Position numbers and translations under genes: made by a program. This document shows positions 55,001-59,176 of a DNA stretch of 60,000 bases, one piece after another. The DNA lies in the NCBI RefSeq assembly GCF_910592395.1, contig NC_088308.1, forward strand, positions 20,167,501 to 20,227,500. The letters run 5' to 3'. The stretch is from Lineus longissimus. Lineage: Eukaryota; Nemertea; Pilidiophora; Heteronemertea; Lineidae. Positions within the stretch are counted from its first letter, which is position 1; each line of letters begins with the position of its first letter. Below the pieces are notes generated by a model. It ran no database searches. It was not told the origin of the DNA and worked only from the letters and a program-made list of their open reading frames with translations.

Positions 55001-57019
55001 TTGCTTTAGTAATTCCTGTTGATAAATTGATATCATCGAGTAGAAAACAGTAACAAACATCAAATAAACATTACCAACAATATACATAAACAATTTTAAA
55101 TATTCTATCAAAACTGATTAAAAGTAATTTGTTGATTGTGCGATTATAGTTAGCTCTTCAAATGTCCTCGCTTTTAAAATCGTGTTTTGTGTTGTGCACC
55201 AGTCACACGTTGCTACACACCACATTGCTAGCTTACTGCACAGTGCACACCCACTGCTCGCGCTACACACTGGCTACATACAGACAAGATCGCACACCAG
55301 CTGATGACACCTAAGAGGTATTTTGTAAGTTATTGCTACTCAAGTCTTGTATCCCTGATTGGAAGGAGGTGGATGATTTGGAAATAAATTGTTTAGTCCC
55401 CGCAACGAACAGTACCCCGACTCTATTACCTTTGTCGTAGCCATATAGCCATTTCTCATCTATCTTTACGCCGGCATCGAGAGTTTGATGCCAATGAGCC
55501 TATCCTTTAATCTTCGATCCAACGTGATCGAAACTGCTTTTTCAGAGCAATTAAAGCATCCACCTCCACTTTCCATGAAGGATAATAGTGAGGTGTTTGG
55601 GAAGGAATAAGTGTCTATCGAGATATTTCAAATCTTTGGATGATGCATTAAAGATGGATCTCTTCCAGTTGTGTTAAAGCGACTCATATCCTTAGTTTAA
55701 CTATCTAATGTGATTACACTTGAAAGCAAGTGAAAATGACTGCAATCAATGATAGGAACACACTTGTTCTTGACCAGGCATCTCATCCGACTATTCTCTT
55801 TTTCACACTGCTATCTTTGCTTTCACTGTGTACCGTCCATGACATATAGGGTTTTGAGGGCGCTACCGTCATGCCTCATTGGACGACAGGCAGGGCAAGT
55901 CAACGACCCACTAGATCAACTAAAAAAACTACCGCTGGTAAAAGGATACCCCCAAAAGAAGAGGTAACTACTACTGCCTTGATTGGGCATTTCCATTTAT
56001 CCGATGATGTGGTGATAGATTTGGCTTAACATCATTTAAGAGAGAGTTTGTAAATATATTGTTTTTGTTTTGTCAATTTCAATTAAATGTGTTAGCTGGC
56101 GTTGTTTTGACCAAATTCCTCACAAATTTTCAAGTAACTTAAACTCGCCTTTAATGATGTAAAGTACAATGTTTAACCACTTCATTTCATGAATGGTCCA
56201 TTCTTATATAAATAGGGATGCTAGAAATCATGCCCTCACTGCGCGTCTCATCACCTTGATGCATTTTATGCCTGATTTTCATGAGATTTTCATATGGTTT
56301 TTTGATATTTTTTCAGAAAGTTAACTTTTCAGCTTCAAATTGATTTTCCTTCCTTTGCCAAAAATTATTGTTCATAGATTCAGATAACAGGATTGTCCAC
56401 AAAAAGGTGGAAAATTGTATACATGACTGTTTAGGGGACCTAGCCTGCTGCATGATGGGTTCCCATGTTGACATGCCATTTCATATTGCTCACCATTGCA
56501 TGTCTATAGTACCACTGGATGCGATTGAGCCCACTTAAAACGACATCAGATGATTAGACAAGAATGCATGCAAGAAATGGCCATGATATAGGAATAGAGG
56601 ACCATGTGGCTTCAGAACTACTTACCATTCTGGCCTACCCCTGATTACGGATAATTACCCTTTCAGTGTATCTAAAATCTGTTTCATCTTCCTCACTTAA
56701 CCCACTTTTTACTCATTAAGGTGAAGTTCCAGTACCCAATGAAATCCCTCTGTGTGTCCCCAGGGATTTCCATGGCACACGGGATGGATCAGACTTCTCC
56801 TATGATTGTGCCTTCCAGTTCAACCAGTACTTTACTAATTGCATGATGCATGTGCCTGTCTATTCCTAGGGGTTACCTGGATTTGATGCACCGTGCCCAA
56901 TTGATAGAGAAACGGGGTTCCCAATATCTGGTATCCCTGGCTGTGACGGCAGGATACCAAAGGGAACCCTCACTATCCCTATAATAAGTACCTCAACTGA
57001 GAGGAAGGGCTCTCCTTAA
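12985..57019 (+). CDS. MACIT-like (type XIII/XXIII/XXV-like) collagen gene, 37 exons seen, 5' end missing
   Basis: The span holds 37 small exons with AG/GT borders; joined they give about 812 codons ending in TAA. Seen: long runs of Gly-X-Y; non-collagenous breaks at residues about 138-197 (exons 10-12) and 354-410 (exon 19); a C-terminal region with three copies of a C-x(n)-GC module. Known of the family: MACIT collagens are single-pass type II membrane proteins with three collagenous domains, trimerise, are shed by furin-type proteases and act in cell-matrix adhesion and at synapses. Inference: the exons encode the extracellular part of such a chain. The signal-anchor/transmembrane exon is not found. 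Exon lengths (27, 36, 45, 54, 63, 72, 81, 99 bp) fit a non-fibrillar collagen rather than the strict 54/45-bp fibrillar pattern. A type IV chain is unlikely because no NC1 domain with its 12 cysteines follows. The join of individual exons is unproven without cDNA. Confidence 0.88.
13056..15876 (+). other. Intron 1 with one weak candidate cassette exon
   Basis: A 2.8-kb intron. At 13636-13665 an AG-bounded, phase-0, 30-base segment would encode [10 protein letters not shown], but its donor (gtgatg) is weak; see findings. No other coding signal was seen. Confidence 0.65.
15877..15912 (+). CDS. Collagen exon 2, 4 Gly-X-Y triplets
   Basis: A 36-bp exon encoding [12 protein letters not shown]. 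The acceptor has a good pyrimidine tract ending tttttcag; the donor is CCG|gtataa. Phase 0 at both ends; residues 25-36. Confidence 0.9.
15913..17613 (+). other. Intron 2
   Basis: 1.7 kb of AT-rich sequence with several A/T runs. No exon or structured repeat was noticed. Confidence 0.7.
17614..17649 (+). CDS. Collagen exon 3, 4 Gly-X-Y triplets
   Basis: A 36-bp exon encoding [12 protein letters not shown]. The acceptor follows gtgtacattttcag; the donor is AAG|gtatgc. Phase 0; residues 37-48. Confidence 0.92.
17773..17808. repeat. GAA trinucleotide microsatellite (about 12 units) in intron 3
   Basis: An uninterrupted run of GAA units lies about 125 bp after the exon 3 donor, followed by degenerate copies. 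An 11-base G run follows at 17886-17896. The transcribed strand carries the purine side, so exonic-enhancer-like GAA elements sit close to a 36-bp exon. Confidence 0.95.
18010..18036 (+). CDS. Collagen exon 4, 3 Gly-X-Y triplets
   Basis: A 27-bp micro-exon encoding GVKGTAGNK. The acceptor is ctccaatttcag; the donor is AAG|gtaagc. Phase 0; residues 49-57. Confidence 0.9.
18037..18406 (+). other. Intron 4 with GATGTT-type simple repeat and a small hairpin
   Basis: Imperfect copies of gatgttg lie around 18170-18215. A 10-bp perfect inverted repeat with a 3-base loop lies at 18135-18157. No coding signal. Confidence 0.7.
18407..18466 (+). CDS. Collagen exon 5 with a helix interruption
   Basis: A 60-bp exon: GEPGD, then the non-collagenous stretch MANFLTELR, then GPPGLP. 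The acceptor follows cttttccag; the donor is CCA|gtaagt. The eight or nine residues without glycine spacing are a triple-helix imperfection of the kind usual in non-fibrillar collagens. Residues 58-77. Confidence 0.9.
18467..19019 (+). other. Intron 5
   Basis: About 550 bp with no exon or repeat noticed. Confidence 0.7.
19020..19055 (+). CDS. Collagen exon 6, 4 Gly-X-Y triplets, weak donor
   Basis: A 36-bp exon encoding [12 protein letters not shown] after an excellent acceptor (tttcttttttccag). The donor CCG|gttggt departs from consensus at positions +3 and +4. If it is not used, the frame continues [16 protein letters not shown] to a TAA at 19104-19106. Splicing is preferred here because exon 7 resumes in phase 0. 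Residues 78-89. Confidence 0.85.
19056..20204 (+). other. Intron 6
   Basis: About 1.1 kb. Its first 51 bases are an open in-frame extension of exon 6 ending in TAA. Nothing else was recognised. Confidence 0.65.
20205..20240 (+). CDS. Collagen exon 7, 4 Gly-X-Y triplets
   Basis: A 36-bp exon encoding [12 protein letters not shown]. The acceptor follows tctctgtattctag; the donor is CCG|gtaagt. Phase 0; residues 90-101. Confidence 0.92.
20535..20570 (+). CDS. Collagen exon 8, 4 Gly-X-Y triplets
   Basis: A 36-bp exon encoding [12 protein letters not shown]. The acceptor follows a T-rich tract, tgattttttttcag; the donor is AAG|gtacgc. Glycine-rich, ending in KGDK. Residues 102-113. The introns on both sides are about 0.3 kb and hold nothing notable. 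Confidence 0.9.
20904..20975 (+). CDS. Collagen exon 9, 8 Gly-X-Y triplets, end of block 1
   Basis: A 72-bp exon beginning [13 protein letters not shown] and ending GFDGIPGQK. The acceptor follows tttttttgtccatag; the donor is AAG|gtaagg. It closes collagenous block 1 (residues 114-137). The following 265-bp intron has no notable content. Confidence 0.93.
21241..21309 (+). CDS. Non-collagenous exon 10, amphipathic segment
   Basis: A 69-bp phase-0 exon with acceptor ttcttttattttag and donor AAG|gtagag. It starts [12 protein letters not shown] and ends [11 protein letters not shown]. There are no Gly-X-Y triplets. The regular V/L/I spacing with charged residues between suggests a helix or coiled coil. 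It sits where MACIT collagens have their first non-collagenous break, between collagenous domains 1 and 2. Role inferred: chain association or flexible hinge. Residues 138-160. Confidence 0.78.
21310..21681 (+). other. Intron 10
   Basis: 372 bp, no recognisable content. Confidence 0.65.
21682..21711 (+). CDS. Non-collagenous micro-exon 11
   Basis: A 30-bp exon encoding [10 protein letters not shown], phase 0. The acceptor is tgtgttctttcag; the donor is AAG|gtgcgg. The ILMLK ending echoes the ends of exons 10 (IIQMK) and 12 (ILALK), so the three may derive from repeated duplication of a small helical unit. Residues 161-170. Confidence 0.7.
21712..22714 (+). other. Intron 11
   Basis: About 1.0 kb. 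Small open frames on both strands (for example 21920-22198 +) show no splice structure or family resemblance. Confidence 0.6.
22715..22795 (+). CDS. Mixed exon 12: 3-4 triplets, then hydrophobic segment
   Basis: An 81-bp phase-0 exon. The first residues are collagenous ([12 protein letters not shown]), followed by [15 protein letters not shown], another amphipathic stretch. The acceptor follows gtctctccttgaag, slightly unusual in having A before AG; the donor is AAG|gtgaga. It completes the non-collagenous block of exons 10-12. Residues 171-197. Confidence 0.85.
22796..23603 (+). other. Intron 12
   Basis: About 0.8 kb with no recognised element. Confidence 0.65.
23604..23702 (+). CDS. Collagen exon 13, 11 Gly-X-Y triplets, start of block 2
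   Basis: A 99-bp exon of perfect triplets beginning [16 protein letters not shown] and ending GLPGESGEL. The acceptor follows ttgcgccacttcag; the donor is TTG|gtaagt. Residues 198-230. Confidence 0.95.
23833..23864. repeat. Near-perfect 32-bp palindrome in intron 13
   Basis: The arms read caaaattatggtgt and acaccataattttg, with ttta between them. The outer two of those four bases also pair, giving a 15-bp stem. It lies in the 297-bp intron between exons 13 and 14. Confidence 0.95.
24000..24026 (+). CDS. Collagen exon 14, 3 Gly-X-Y triplets
   Basis: A 27-bp exon encoding GEKGDRGSG. The acceptor follows ctccctttgttccag; the donor is GGG|gtaaga. Phase 0; residues 231-239. Confidence 0.92.
24027..24464 (+). 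other. Intron 14
   Basis: 438 bp, no recognised element. Confidence 0.65.
24465..24500 (+). CDS. Collagen exon 15, 4 Gly-X-Y triplets
   Basis: A 36-bp exon encoding [12 protein letters not shown]. The acceptor is tttgatgttacag; the donor is CCA|gtaagt. Phase 0; residues 240-251. The following 257-bp intron holds nothing notable. Confidence 0.93.
24758..24802 (+). CDS. Collagen exon 16, 5 Gly-X-Y triplets
   Basis: A 45-bp exon encoding [15 protein letters not shown]. The acceptor is ggttgttatttcag; the donor is CCA|gtaagt. Phase 0; residues 252-266. Confidence 0.94.
24803..25338 (+). other. Intron 16
   Basis: 536 bp, no recognised element. Confidence 0.65.
25339..25491 (+). CDS. Collagen exon 17, 17 Gly-X-Y triplets (longest collagenous exon)
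   Basis: A 153-bp exon of uninterrupted triplets beginning [13 protein letters not shown] and ending GFKGGAGSK. The acceptor is tgcccccattctag; the donor is AAA|gtgagt. At three to four times the size of its neighbours, it looks like a fusion of ancestral 36-45-bp exons by intron loss. It contains [10 protein letters not shown]. Residues 267-317. Confidence 0.95.
25492..26162 (+). other. Intron 17
   Basis: 671 bp. An AG followed by ggaccattaggaag near 26110 resembles an exon start but runs into TGA at once. Confidence 0.65.
26163..26270 (+). CDS. Collagen exon 18 with long helix interruption, end of block 2
   Basis: A 108-bp exon: GDKGEPGD, a Thr/Ser-rich interruption containing [15 protein letters not shown], then [12 protein letters not shown]. 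The acceptor is cttgaattttcag; the donor is AAG|gtaggt. The interruption carries several Ser/Thr residues and would be a flexible, protease-accessible site. Residues 318-353. Confidence 0.93.
26271..27273 (+). other. Intron 18
   Basis: About 1.0 kb. An AG/GT-bounded 30-base phase-0 segment at 26929-26958 was considered and rejected because its pyrimidine tract is poor. Confidence 0.6.
27274..27444 (+). CDS. Non-collagenous exon 19: 57-residue basic, two-cysteine insert in a CpG-rich patch
   Basis: A 171-bp phase-0 exon. The acceptor is ctcttatttgcatgtcag; the donor is TAT|gtaaga. No Gly-X-Y. Cysteines are at exon residues 7 and 25. A strongly basic run [10 protein letters not shown] at residues 18-27 includes an R-x-R-R furin-type motif; the exon ends GEFKYMKY. 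It sits between collagenous blocks 2 and 3, where MACIT chains have their third non-collagenous domain. The CpG-dense stretch around 27310-27355 stands out from the AT-rich surroundings. I do not recognise the sequence. Inference: protease cleavage, glycosaminoglycan binding or interchain disulphide. It could be an alternative cassette. Residues 354-410. Confidence 0.72.
27445..29328 (+). other. Intron 19
   Basis: 1.9 kb of AT-rich DNA with a C-rich run at about 29092-29106. Small open frames at 27568-27819 and 28660-28884 have no splice context and are judged chance. Confidence 0.6.
29329..29391 (+). CDS. Collagen exon 20, very basic, 7 Gly-X-Y triplets, start of block 3
   Basis: A 63-bp exon beginning [10 protein letters not shown] and ending [11 protein letters not shown]. 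The acceptor is tgtccttcactgtag; the donor is AAG|gtagac. All triplets are intact. R-G-R-R and R-G-K-R both fit the furin R-x-K/R-R pattern, and the cluster could also bind heparan sulphate, as reported for MACIT ectodomains. It follows basic exon 19, so two cationic patches abut in the protein. Residues 411-431. Confidence 0.93.
29392..30908 (+). other. Intron 20 with a strong hairpin
   Basis: 1.5 kb. It contains the inverted repeat at 30383-30442, described separately. Small open frames on both strands around 29810-30130 are unconvincing. Confidence 0.65.
30383..30442. repeat. Inverted repeat, 24-bp arms with one mismatch, 12-nt loop
   Basis: The arm at 383-400 of this kilobase reads catcctgaggaaatcagg, and its exact reverse complement lies at 425-442. 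After one mismatch, five more inner bases pair. The 60-nt size is in the range of an animal microRNA precursor or a small MITE remnant. It is intronic. Confidence 0.93.
30909..31007 (+). CDS. Collagen exon 21, 11 Gly-X-Y triplets
   Basis: A 99-bp exon beginning [16 protein letters not shown] and ending GGMGLPGPQ. The acceptor follows gtttatttctgcctgaag; the donor is CAG|gtattg. Residues 432-464. The following intron is only 291 bp. Confidence 0.94.
31299..31370 (+). CDS. Collagen exon 22, 8 Gly-X-Y triplets
   Basis: A 72-bp exon beginning [13 protein letters not shown] and ending GAIGPP. The acceptor is ttggcctctgtag; the donor is CCT|gtgagt. Phase 0; residues 465-488. Confidence 0.95.
31371..32025 (+). 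other. Intron 22
   Basis: 655 bp, no recognised element. Confidence 0.65.
32026..32115 (+). CDS. Collagen exon 23, 10 Gly-X-Y triplets
   Basis: A 90-bp exon beginning [16 protein letters not shown] and ending GNPGMQGPQ. The acceptor is ttgcattgcttctag; the donor is CAG|gtaagt. Phase 0; residues 489-518. Confidence 0.95.
32116..32975 (+). other. Intron 23
   Basis: 860 bp of AT-rich sequence, no recognised element. Confidence 0.65.
32976..33020 (+). CDS. Collagen exon 24 with interruption
   Basis: A 45-bp exon encoding [15 protein letters not shown], where the Gly register breaks at IIEGTG. The acceptor is tttgtgtttgtttcag; the donor is ACT|gtaagt. With exon 25 it forms one imperfection of the triple helix. 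Residues 519-533. Confidence 0.9.
33021..33504 (+). other. Intron 24
   Basis: 484 bp, no recognised element. Confidence 0.65.
33505..33537 (+). CDS. Collagen exon 25
   Basis: A 33-bp exon encoding [11 protein letters not shown]. The acceptor is tttttctttgttgcag; the donor is CCG|gtaaga. Unlike most exons here it starts with Ile-Met rather than Gly, extending the break begun in exon 24 before GPP resumes. Residues 534-544. Confidence 0.9.
33538..34516 (+). other. Intron 25 with imperfect hairpin
   Basis: About 1.0 kb. An inverted repeat spans 33841-33938, described separately. An overlapping Cys-rich open frame (33856-34077) has no splice context. Confidence 0.6.
33841..33938. repeat. Imperfect inverted repeat, about 25-bp arms, 47-nt loop
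   Basis: The left arm (33841-33866) contains ttgcatt and cattgcactgt. The right arm (33914-33938) contains acagtgcaatg and aatgcaa. The arms pair over most of their length with a few mismatches and one bulge. Confidence 0.75.
34517..34552 (+). CDS. Collagen exon 26, 4 Gly-X-Y triplets
   Basis: A 36-bp exon encoding [12 protein letters not shown]. The acceptor is taccgcgtctag, with a modest pyrimidine tract; the donor is AAG|gtacgc. Phase 0; residues 545-556. Confidence 0.9.
34553..35854 (+). other. Intron 26
   Basis: 1.3 kb, AT-rich, no recognised element. Confidence 0.65.
35855..35890 (+). CDS. Collagen exon 27, 4 Gly-X-Y triplets
   Basis: A 36-bp exon encoding [12 protein letters not shown]. 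The acceptor follows ttttgtgatataatcgtag; the donor is CCG|gtaggt. Phase 0; residues 557-568. Confidence 0.9.
35891..38788 (+). other. Intron 27 (2.9 kb)
   Basis: No Gly-X-Y exon. It holds a 102-bp inverted-repeat element (36348-36449) and a duplicated 16-mer near 38093-38124 (cttaaattaagaaccg, twice). An acceptor-like site at about 37078 opens a short phase-0 frame but lacks a good donor. Confidence 0.6.
36348..36449. repeat. 14-bp terminal inverted repeats around internal tandem repeats (MITE-like)
   Basis: tgacatcaacagtt at 36348-36361 is matched by its exact reverse complement at 36436-36449. Between them, caggataagttataa occurs twice, followed by a shortened third copy. No clear target-site duplication was seen. 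Confidence 0.8.
38789..38833 (+). CDS. Collagen exon 28, 5 Gly-X-Y triplets
   Basis: A 45-bp exon encoding [15 protein letters not shown]. The acceptor is ttgttttacgctttag; the donor is CCA|gtaagt. It stands alone between two introns of about 3 kb. Residues 569-583. Confidence 0.93.
38834..42032 (+). other. Intron 28 (3.2 kb)
   Basis: AT-rich. No exon with Gly-X-Y or convincing splice borders was found on reading through it. Confidence 0.6.
42033..42113 (+). CDS. Collagen exon 29, 9 Gly-X-Y triplets
   Basis: An 81-bp exon beginning [16 protein letters not shown] and ending GDPGIR. The acceptor is gtgttacacctgtag; the donor is AGG|gttagt. This donor shares the GTT start with the weaker exon 6 donor. 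Residues 584-610. Confidence 0.94.
42114..44361 (+). other. Intron 29 (2.2 kb)
   Basis: It contains one isolated perfect donor-like site (tcag|gtaagt near 43169), but no upstream exon can be defined. No other element was recognised. Confidence 0.6.
44362..44415 (+). CDS. Collagen exon 30, 6 Gly-X-Y triplets
   Basis: A 54-bp exon encoding [18 protein letters not shown]. The acceptor is tctgcttacag; the donor is ACG|gtaggt. Three consecutive Gly-Pro-Pro triplets make this the most stable part of block 3. Residues 611-628. Confidence 0.95.
44416..45828 (+). other. Intron 30 with diverged tandem repeats
   Basis: 1.4 kb. A degenerate repeat array lies at about 44996-45265, described separately. 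Nothing else was recognised. Confidence 0.65.
44996..45265. repeat. Diverged tandem repeats (about four copies, 65-90 bp period)
   Basis: A core like gcaccca/gctccaa-gtaatt-ggttga-agta-cgctattttctttc recurs near 45000, 45090, 45160 and 45220. It is often followed by cacaaaa-cnttngcaaa. The copies are strongly diverged, with indels. Confidence 0.55.
45829..45855 (+). CDS. Collagen exon 31, 3 Gly-X-Y triplets
   Basis: A 27-bp exon encoding GKDGLIGPE. The acceptor is ctccttttgaatag; the donor is GAG|gtaaga. Phase 0; residues 629-637. Confidence 0.88.
45856..47421 (+). other. Intron 31
   Basis: 1.6 kb. Open frames at 46236-46445 and 46609-46797 have unremarkable composition and no splice context. 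I do not recognise them. Confidence 0.6.
47422..47457 (+). CDS. Collagen exon 32, 4 Gly-X-Y triplets
   Basis: A 36-bp exon encoding [12 protein letters not shown]. The acceptor is gttctaaactag, with a weak tract; the donor TTG|gtttgt is also weak, which suggests the exon may be skipped at times. Residues 638-649. Confidence 0.82.
47458..48781 (+). other. Intron 32
   Basis: 1.3 kb, no recognised element. Confidence 0.65.
48782..48835 (+). CDS. Collagen exon 33, basic, 6 Gly-X-Y triplets
   Basis: A 54-bp exon encoding [18 protein letters not shown]. The acceptor is tagtttctttttgcag; the donor is CAG|gtgaga. R-G-R-R is a furin-type motif, and the [10 protein letters not shown] run is strongly charged. 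It is the last full triple-helical exon before the cysteine modules. Residues 650-667. Confidence 0.95.
48836..49308 (+). other. Intron 33
   Basis: 473 bp, no recognised element. Confidence 0.65.
49309..49389 (+). CDS. C-terminal cysteine module A (exon 34)
   Basis: An 81-bp phase-0 exon with acceptor tttctgctgacag and donor CCG|gtaaat. It encodes [20 protein letters not shown], then CGWRAPP. The APCPLGxDGLPxxGC pattern is, as I recall it, the extreme C-terminal non-collagenous domain of type XIII/XXIII/XXV collagens, where the chain stops soon after the second cysteine. Here the exon has no stop and is followed by a donor, so more protein follows. The two cysteines probably form interchain or intrachain disulphides. 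Residues 668-694. Confidence 0.92.
49580..49665 (+). CDS. Possible alternative terminal exon after module A (doubtful)
   Basis: The segment is bounded by aattttcag and TGAAG|gtaagt. Joined in phase 0 to exon 34 it adds 27 residues including [14 protein letters not shown], then TGA three bases before the donor. That would give a chain ending soon after one cysteine module, as in vertebrate relatives. The 86-bp length is not a multiple of three and the residues are not collagen-like, so this may be chance. Confidence 0.2.
51728..51815. repeat. Cluster of palindromes in intron 34
   Basis: gtttattggcgtt (51728-51740) pairs exactly with aacgccaataaac (51753-51765). Immediately after, atgatattta (51776-51785) pairs with taaatatcat (51806-51815) around a central perfect palindrome, acaataattattgt (51785-51798). 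The stretch is very AT-rich. Confidence 0.85.
52260..52352 (+). CDS. C-terminal cysteine module B (exon 35)
   Basis: A 93-bp phase-0 exon with acceptor gcttttcccacttatctag and donor AAG|gtaata. It begins GFIREGKID and contains [15 protein letters not shown], then PFVTLLK. It shares CPLGxDGxPxxGC with module A but has lost the DAP start. An internal AGG|gtaaga inside the exon could act as a decoy donor. It is a duplicate of the module A exon. Residues 695-725. Confidence 0.85.
52353..55849 (+). other. Intron 35 (3.5 kb)
   Basis: No exon recognised. An AG-preceded gtgaaaaagggatgattg near 52680 mimics a collagen start but is in the wrong phase and stops early. Confidence 0.6.
55850..55963 (+). 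CDS. Basic Ser/Thr-rich linker exon 36
   Basis: A 114-bp phase-0 exon with a rather weak acceptor (ccatgacatatag) and donor GAG|gtaact. It begins [14 protein letters not shown] and continues with the basic run [14 protein letters not shown], ending IPPKEE. It joins module B to module C in phase 0. There are no cysteines. Ser/Thr/Lys/Arg-rich composition suggests an extended, possibly O-glycosylated or polyanion-binding linker. A second reading frame is also open across the whole exon, so frame choice rests on phase alone. Residues 726-763. Confidence 0.6.
55964..56869 (+). other. Intron 36
   Basis: About 0.9 kb. A strong acceptor-like site, tgtgtgtccccag at 56763, precedes a short frame starting [13 protein letters not shown] and ending TGA at 56803-56805. 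It could be an alternative terminal start or a decoy. Confidence 0.55.
56870..57019 (+). CDS. C-terminal cysteine module C and stop codon (exon 37)
   Basis: The acceptor is gcctgtctattcctag. The exon begins GLPGFD, contains [19 protein letters not shown], then a short tail ending [10 protein letters not shown] and TAA (57017-57019). It closely resembles module A at the start (GxPGxDAPCP) but has extra residues between the two cysteines and a tail of about 24 residues after the second. The coding frame ends here. A donor-like AAG|gttaga lies just past the stop. Residues 764-812. Confidence 0.88.
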   Translation, partial: GLPGFDAPCPIDRETGFPISGIPGCDGRIPKGTLTIPIISTSTERKGSP

Positions 57020-58834
57020 GGTTAGAATCATGATCTAGAATGCAAGTGACGCAGTGCACTGCTTTGTAAAGGCCTCGCCTTCCTACTTCATCGTGACCAT
57101 ACCCGAAAGATTTCAATCAACGTTGTGCCACAAGGGCCAGCAGTCTTGAAATGGATATTTTGTAAGCATCCCGATGCTCTTACATAATGAACGATACAAA
57201 AAACACCCCTTTTTGAAACAATCCTCGGGCTATTTTAATTCTGAAATTTAAAACAAAATGTGTGCGTTTAGAATCCAGGATATCGCTGACCGACAGGCAA
57301 ATGCATGGTTGAAATCTCTTCATTTCTTTCAGGTTTAGCATGAAAAGCACATAAAATAGTTATTTCAGGCTGAGTTGATAAACCTCGCTGTACATTTTCA
57401 GGGTGGTACTCTGTAGTATTGCCTGCATGAGGTGAGCCGAGGTGATGGTTTCCAAACAGCTTACCTTGTAGAATATGCCTTCAGCTCTCAGTCACTAAAT
57501 AACTTCTGCAAAATATAATCGTGAACGCCAAGTTCTTACTGGATGGCTGAATTGCATTTCTGCCGACTACTGGGATGTACATCCCTTCGATTAATTTCAT
57601 TTGCTGGAAATGCAGTGCAGTTTAACACTGCTACCAGGAATTAGGAATAAGAAATCACTACCGGTATATTTATACATAAAGAAAATCATCTTTACATCAC
57701 TGTACCTTGTCTTATGGTGCTTCCGATCCTGTTCCATACCTAACCTAATCTTGCTTCACCATGACTAATGTCCCCCTCCTTAACCACCCCCTCCCCCCGA
57801 ACAGTCACAAGTACCACCCCACACACAGCTCTTTATCTGGCTAATAGTGAACATAACGTCATGCTAAAGCTTACTGTGATACTTTGTAAATTTGGCTTAG
57901 TCAATTTTATTTGACTGTTACTGTCTCCATCATAATATCCCTCAGTTCGCACGTGGGACATTTTTATCAGGAACATCCAAAGAGCCACATGGATGGACTA
58001 CCATGCTACTGCAGAGTGATCCTTAATAACCCCCATCGCTTCTAAAAAAATGACATCGTTGTCGACACGGGTATTCATCATTCCTCGATTTCAATGTTGA
58101 CTCTAATCTAGCACACAACAGGTTTTCGTGCTCTTCAAAAAGGAATTACATTGACTGCACTATCAGAAGCTGGTATACCAAAACAGTTTCCTTAAGACCT
58201 GTATTACAAGTTCACACTATAAGTTCGTAACACCAGTCTGCCAAAGCTGGTGAGAAAAAGTCCTAAACAAATATTGTCGGAGAAGCGGAGAGCCAAGACC
58301 GTTCATGTGATCGTACCTGTTCTAGTCATGAGCATATTTCATCCTGTTTTTCAGTCCTAATCCATGGTGAAGAAGTGGTAGTGTCATATGTAAATAGTCA
58401 GGGATTATCAACCATTGTACAGATAGACAGGAGGAAGAACGAAAGTGAACCTGGACGATAGAAGGCGGTCGTGCAACGAATTCTCGGGAATGCAGCATTT
58501 CCAAAATACCTCTTTTGAATTACTGAAAAAGTGACGGTAATTCCCGATGAGGTTTCAAGTGATATAAAGCTTAAACTGTTTTCTTGCAAACATTGAGTAC
58601 ATTTTCGTATGTGGACGTGCCACATTTAAAGGGAAGTCGGTGTTTGTGGGCGGTCAAACGGCTGCAATGCGTATAATAAATTCCATGTTACTATCTCCTG
58701 TCAGCTCATCAAAAGCCAGCATCTCAACATTTCTGGCAACATTTCGACAACTCGGGCTTATAGAATGTTGTTGATCGTAGAATGGTAAAATGTACGTATG
58801 GGGCGAGCATATTAGAAGAAATGAAAGTGTGTTG

Positions 58835-58840
58835 AATAAA
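58835..58840 (+). terminator. Candidate polyadenylation signal AATAAA (with GU-rich downstream)
   Basis: AATAAA is followed after about 35 bases by tgtgtgtgtgtgg and a G run (58872-58899), the expected order of poly(A) signal and downstream element. It would give a 3' UTR of about 1.8 kb. Another AATAAA at 58675-58680 lacks such a neighbour. Confidence 0.35.
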
Positions 58841-59176
58841 CTGGGAAATTTCGTTTTCATTTTTCATTTGAATGTGTGTGTGTGGGGGGGGGGGTGGGGG
58901 CATATCAGTGAGTACCTTATGTGTGTCTATACTCCACAGTTCATGTCACTTAGCTTTCGTAGGAATGTGTATTCCATGTAGGGCTAGGCTAACACATATT
59001 TGGGATTTAAGATGCATTTAATACATATGGGAAGGATCTGTGGGTATTTCATCTTCGATGTAGAATTCCTGAGCATTAGAAGGAACGCATACCTTGTCCA
59101 ATCGTGCTTTTGGGCGTTGCAATCTTGACTCGTGGATGTAAAATCGCAGTGAAAGACATACAGTTGCGTCCCTTGA

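Noticed and set aside
12985-57019. Identification as a type IV or fibrillar collagen chain
   Set aside because: No C-terminal type IV NC1 domain or fibrillar C-propeptide is present. The exon sizes and the APCPLGxDGLPxxGC ending point to the membrane-associated collagens instead.
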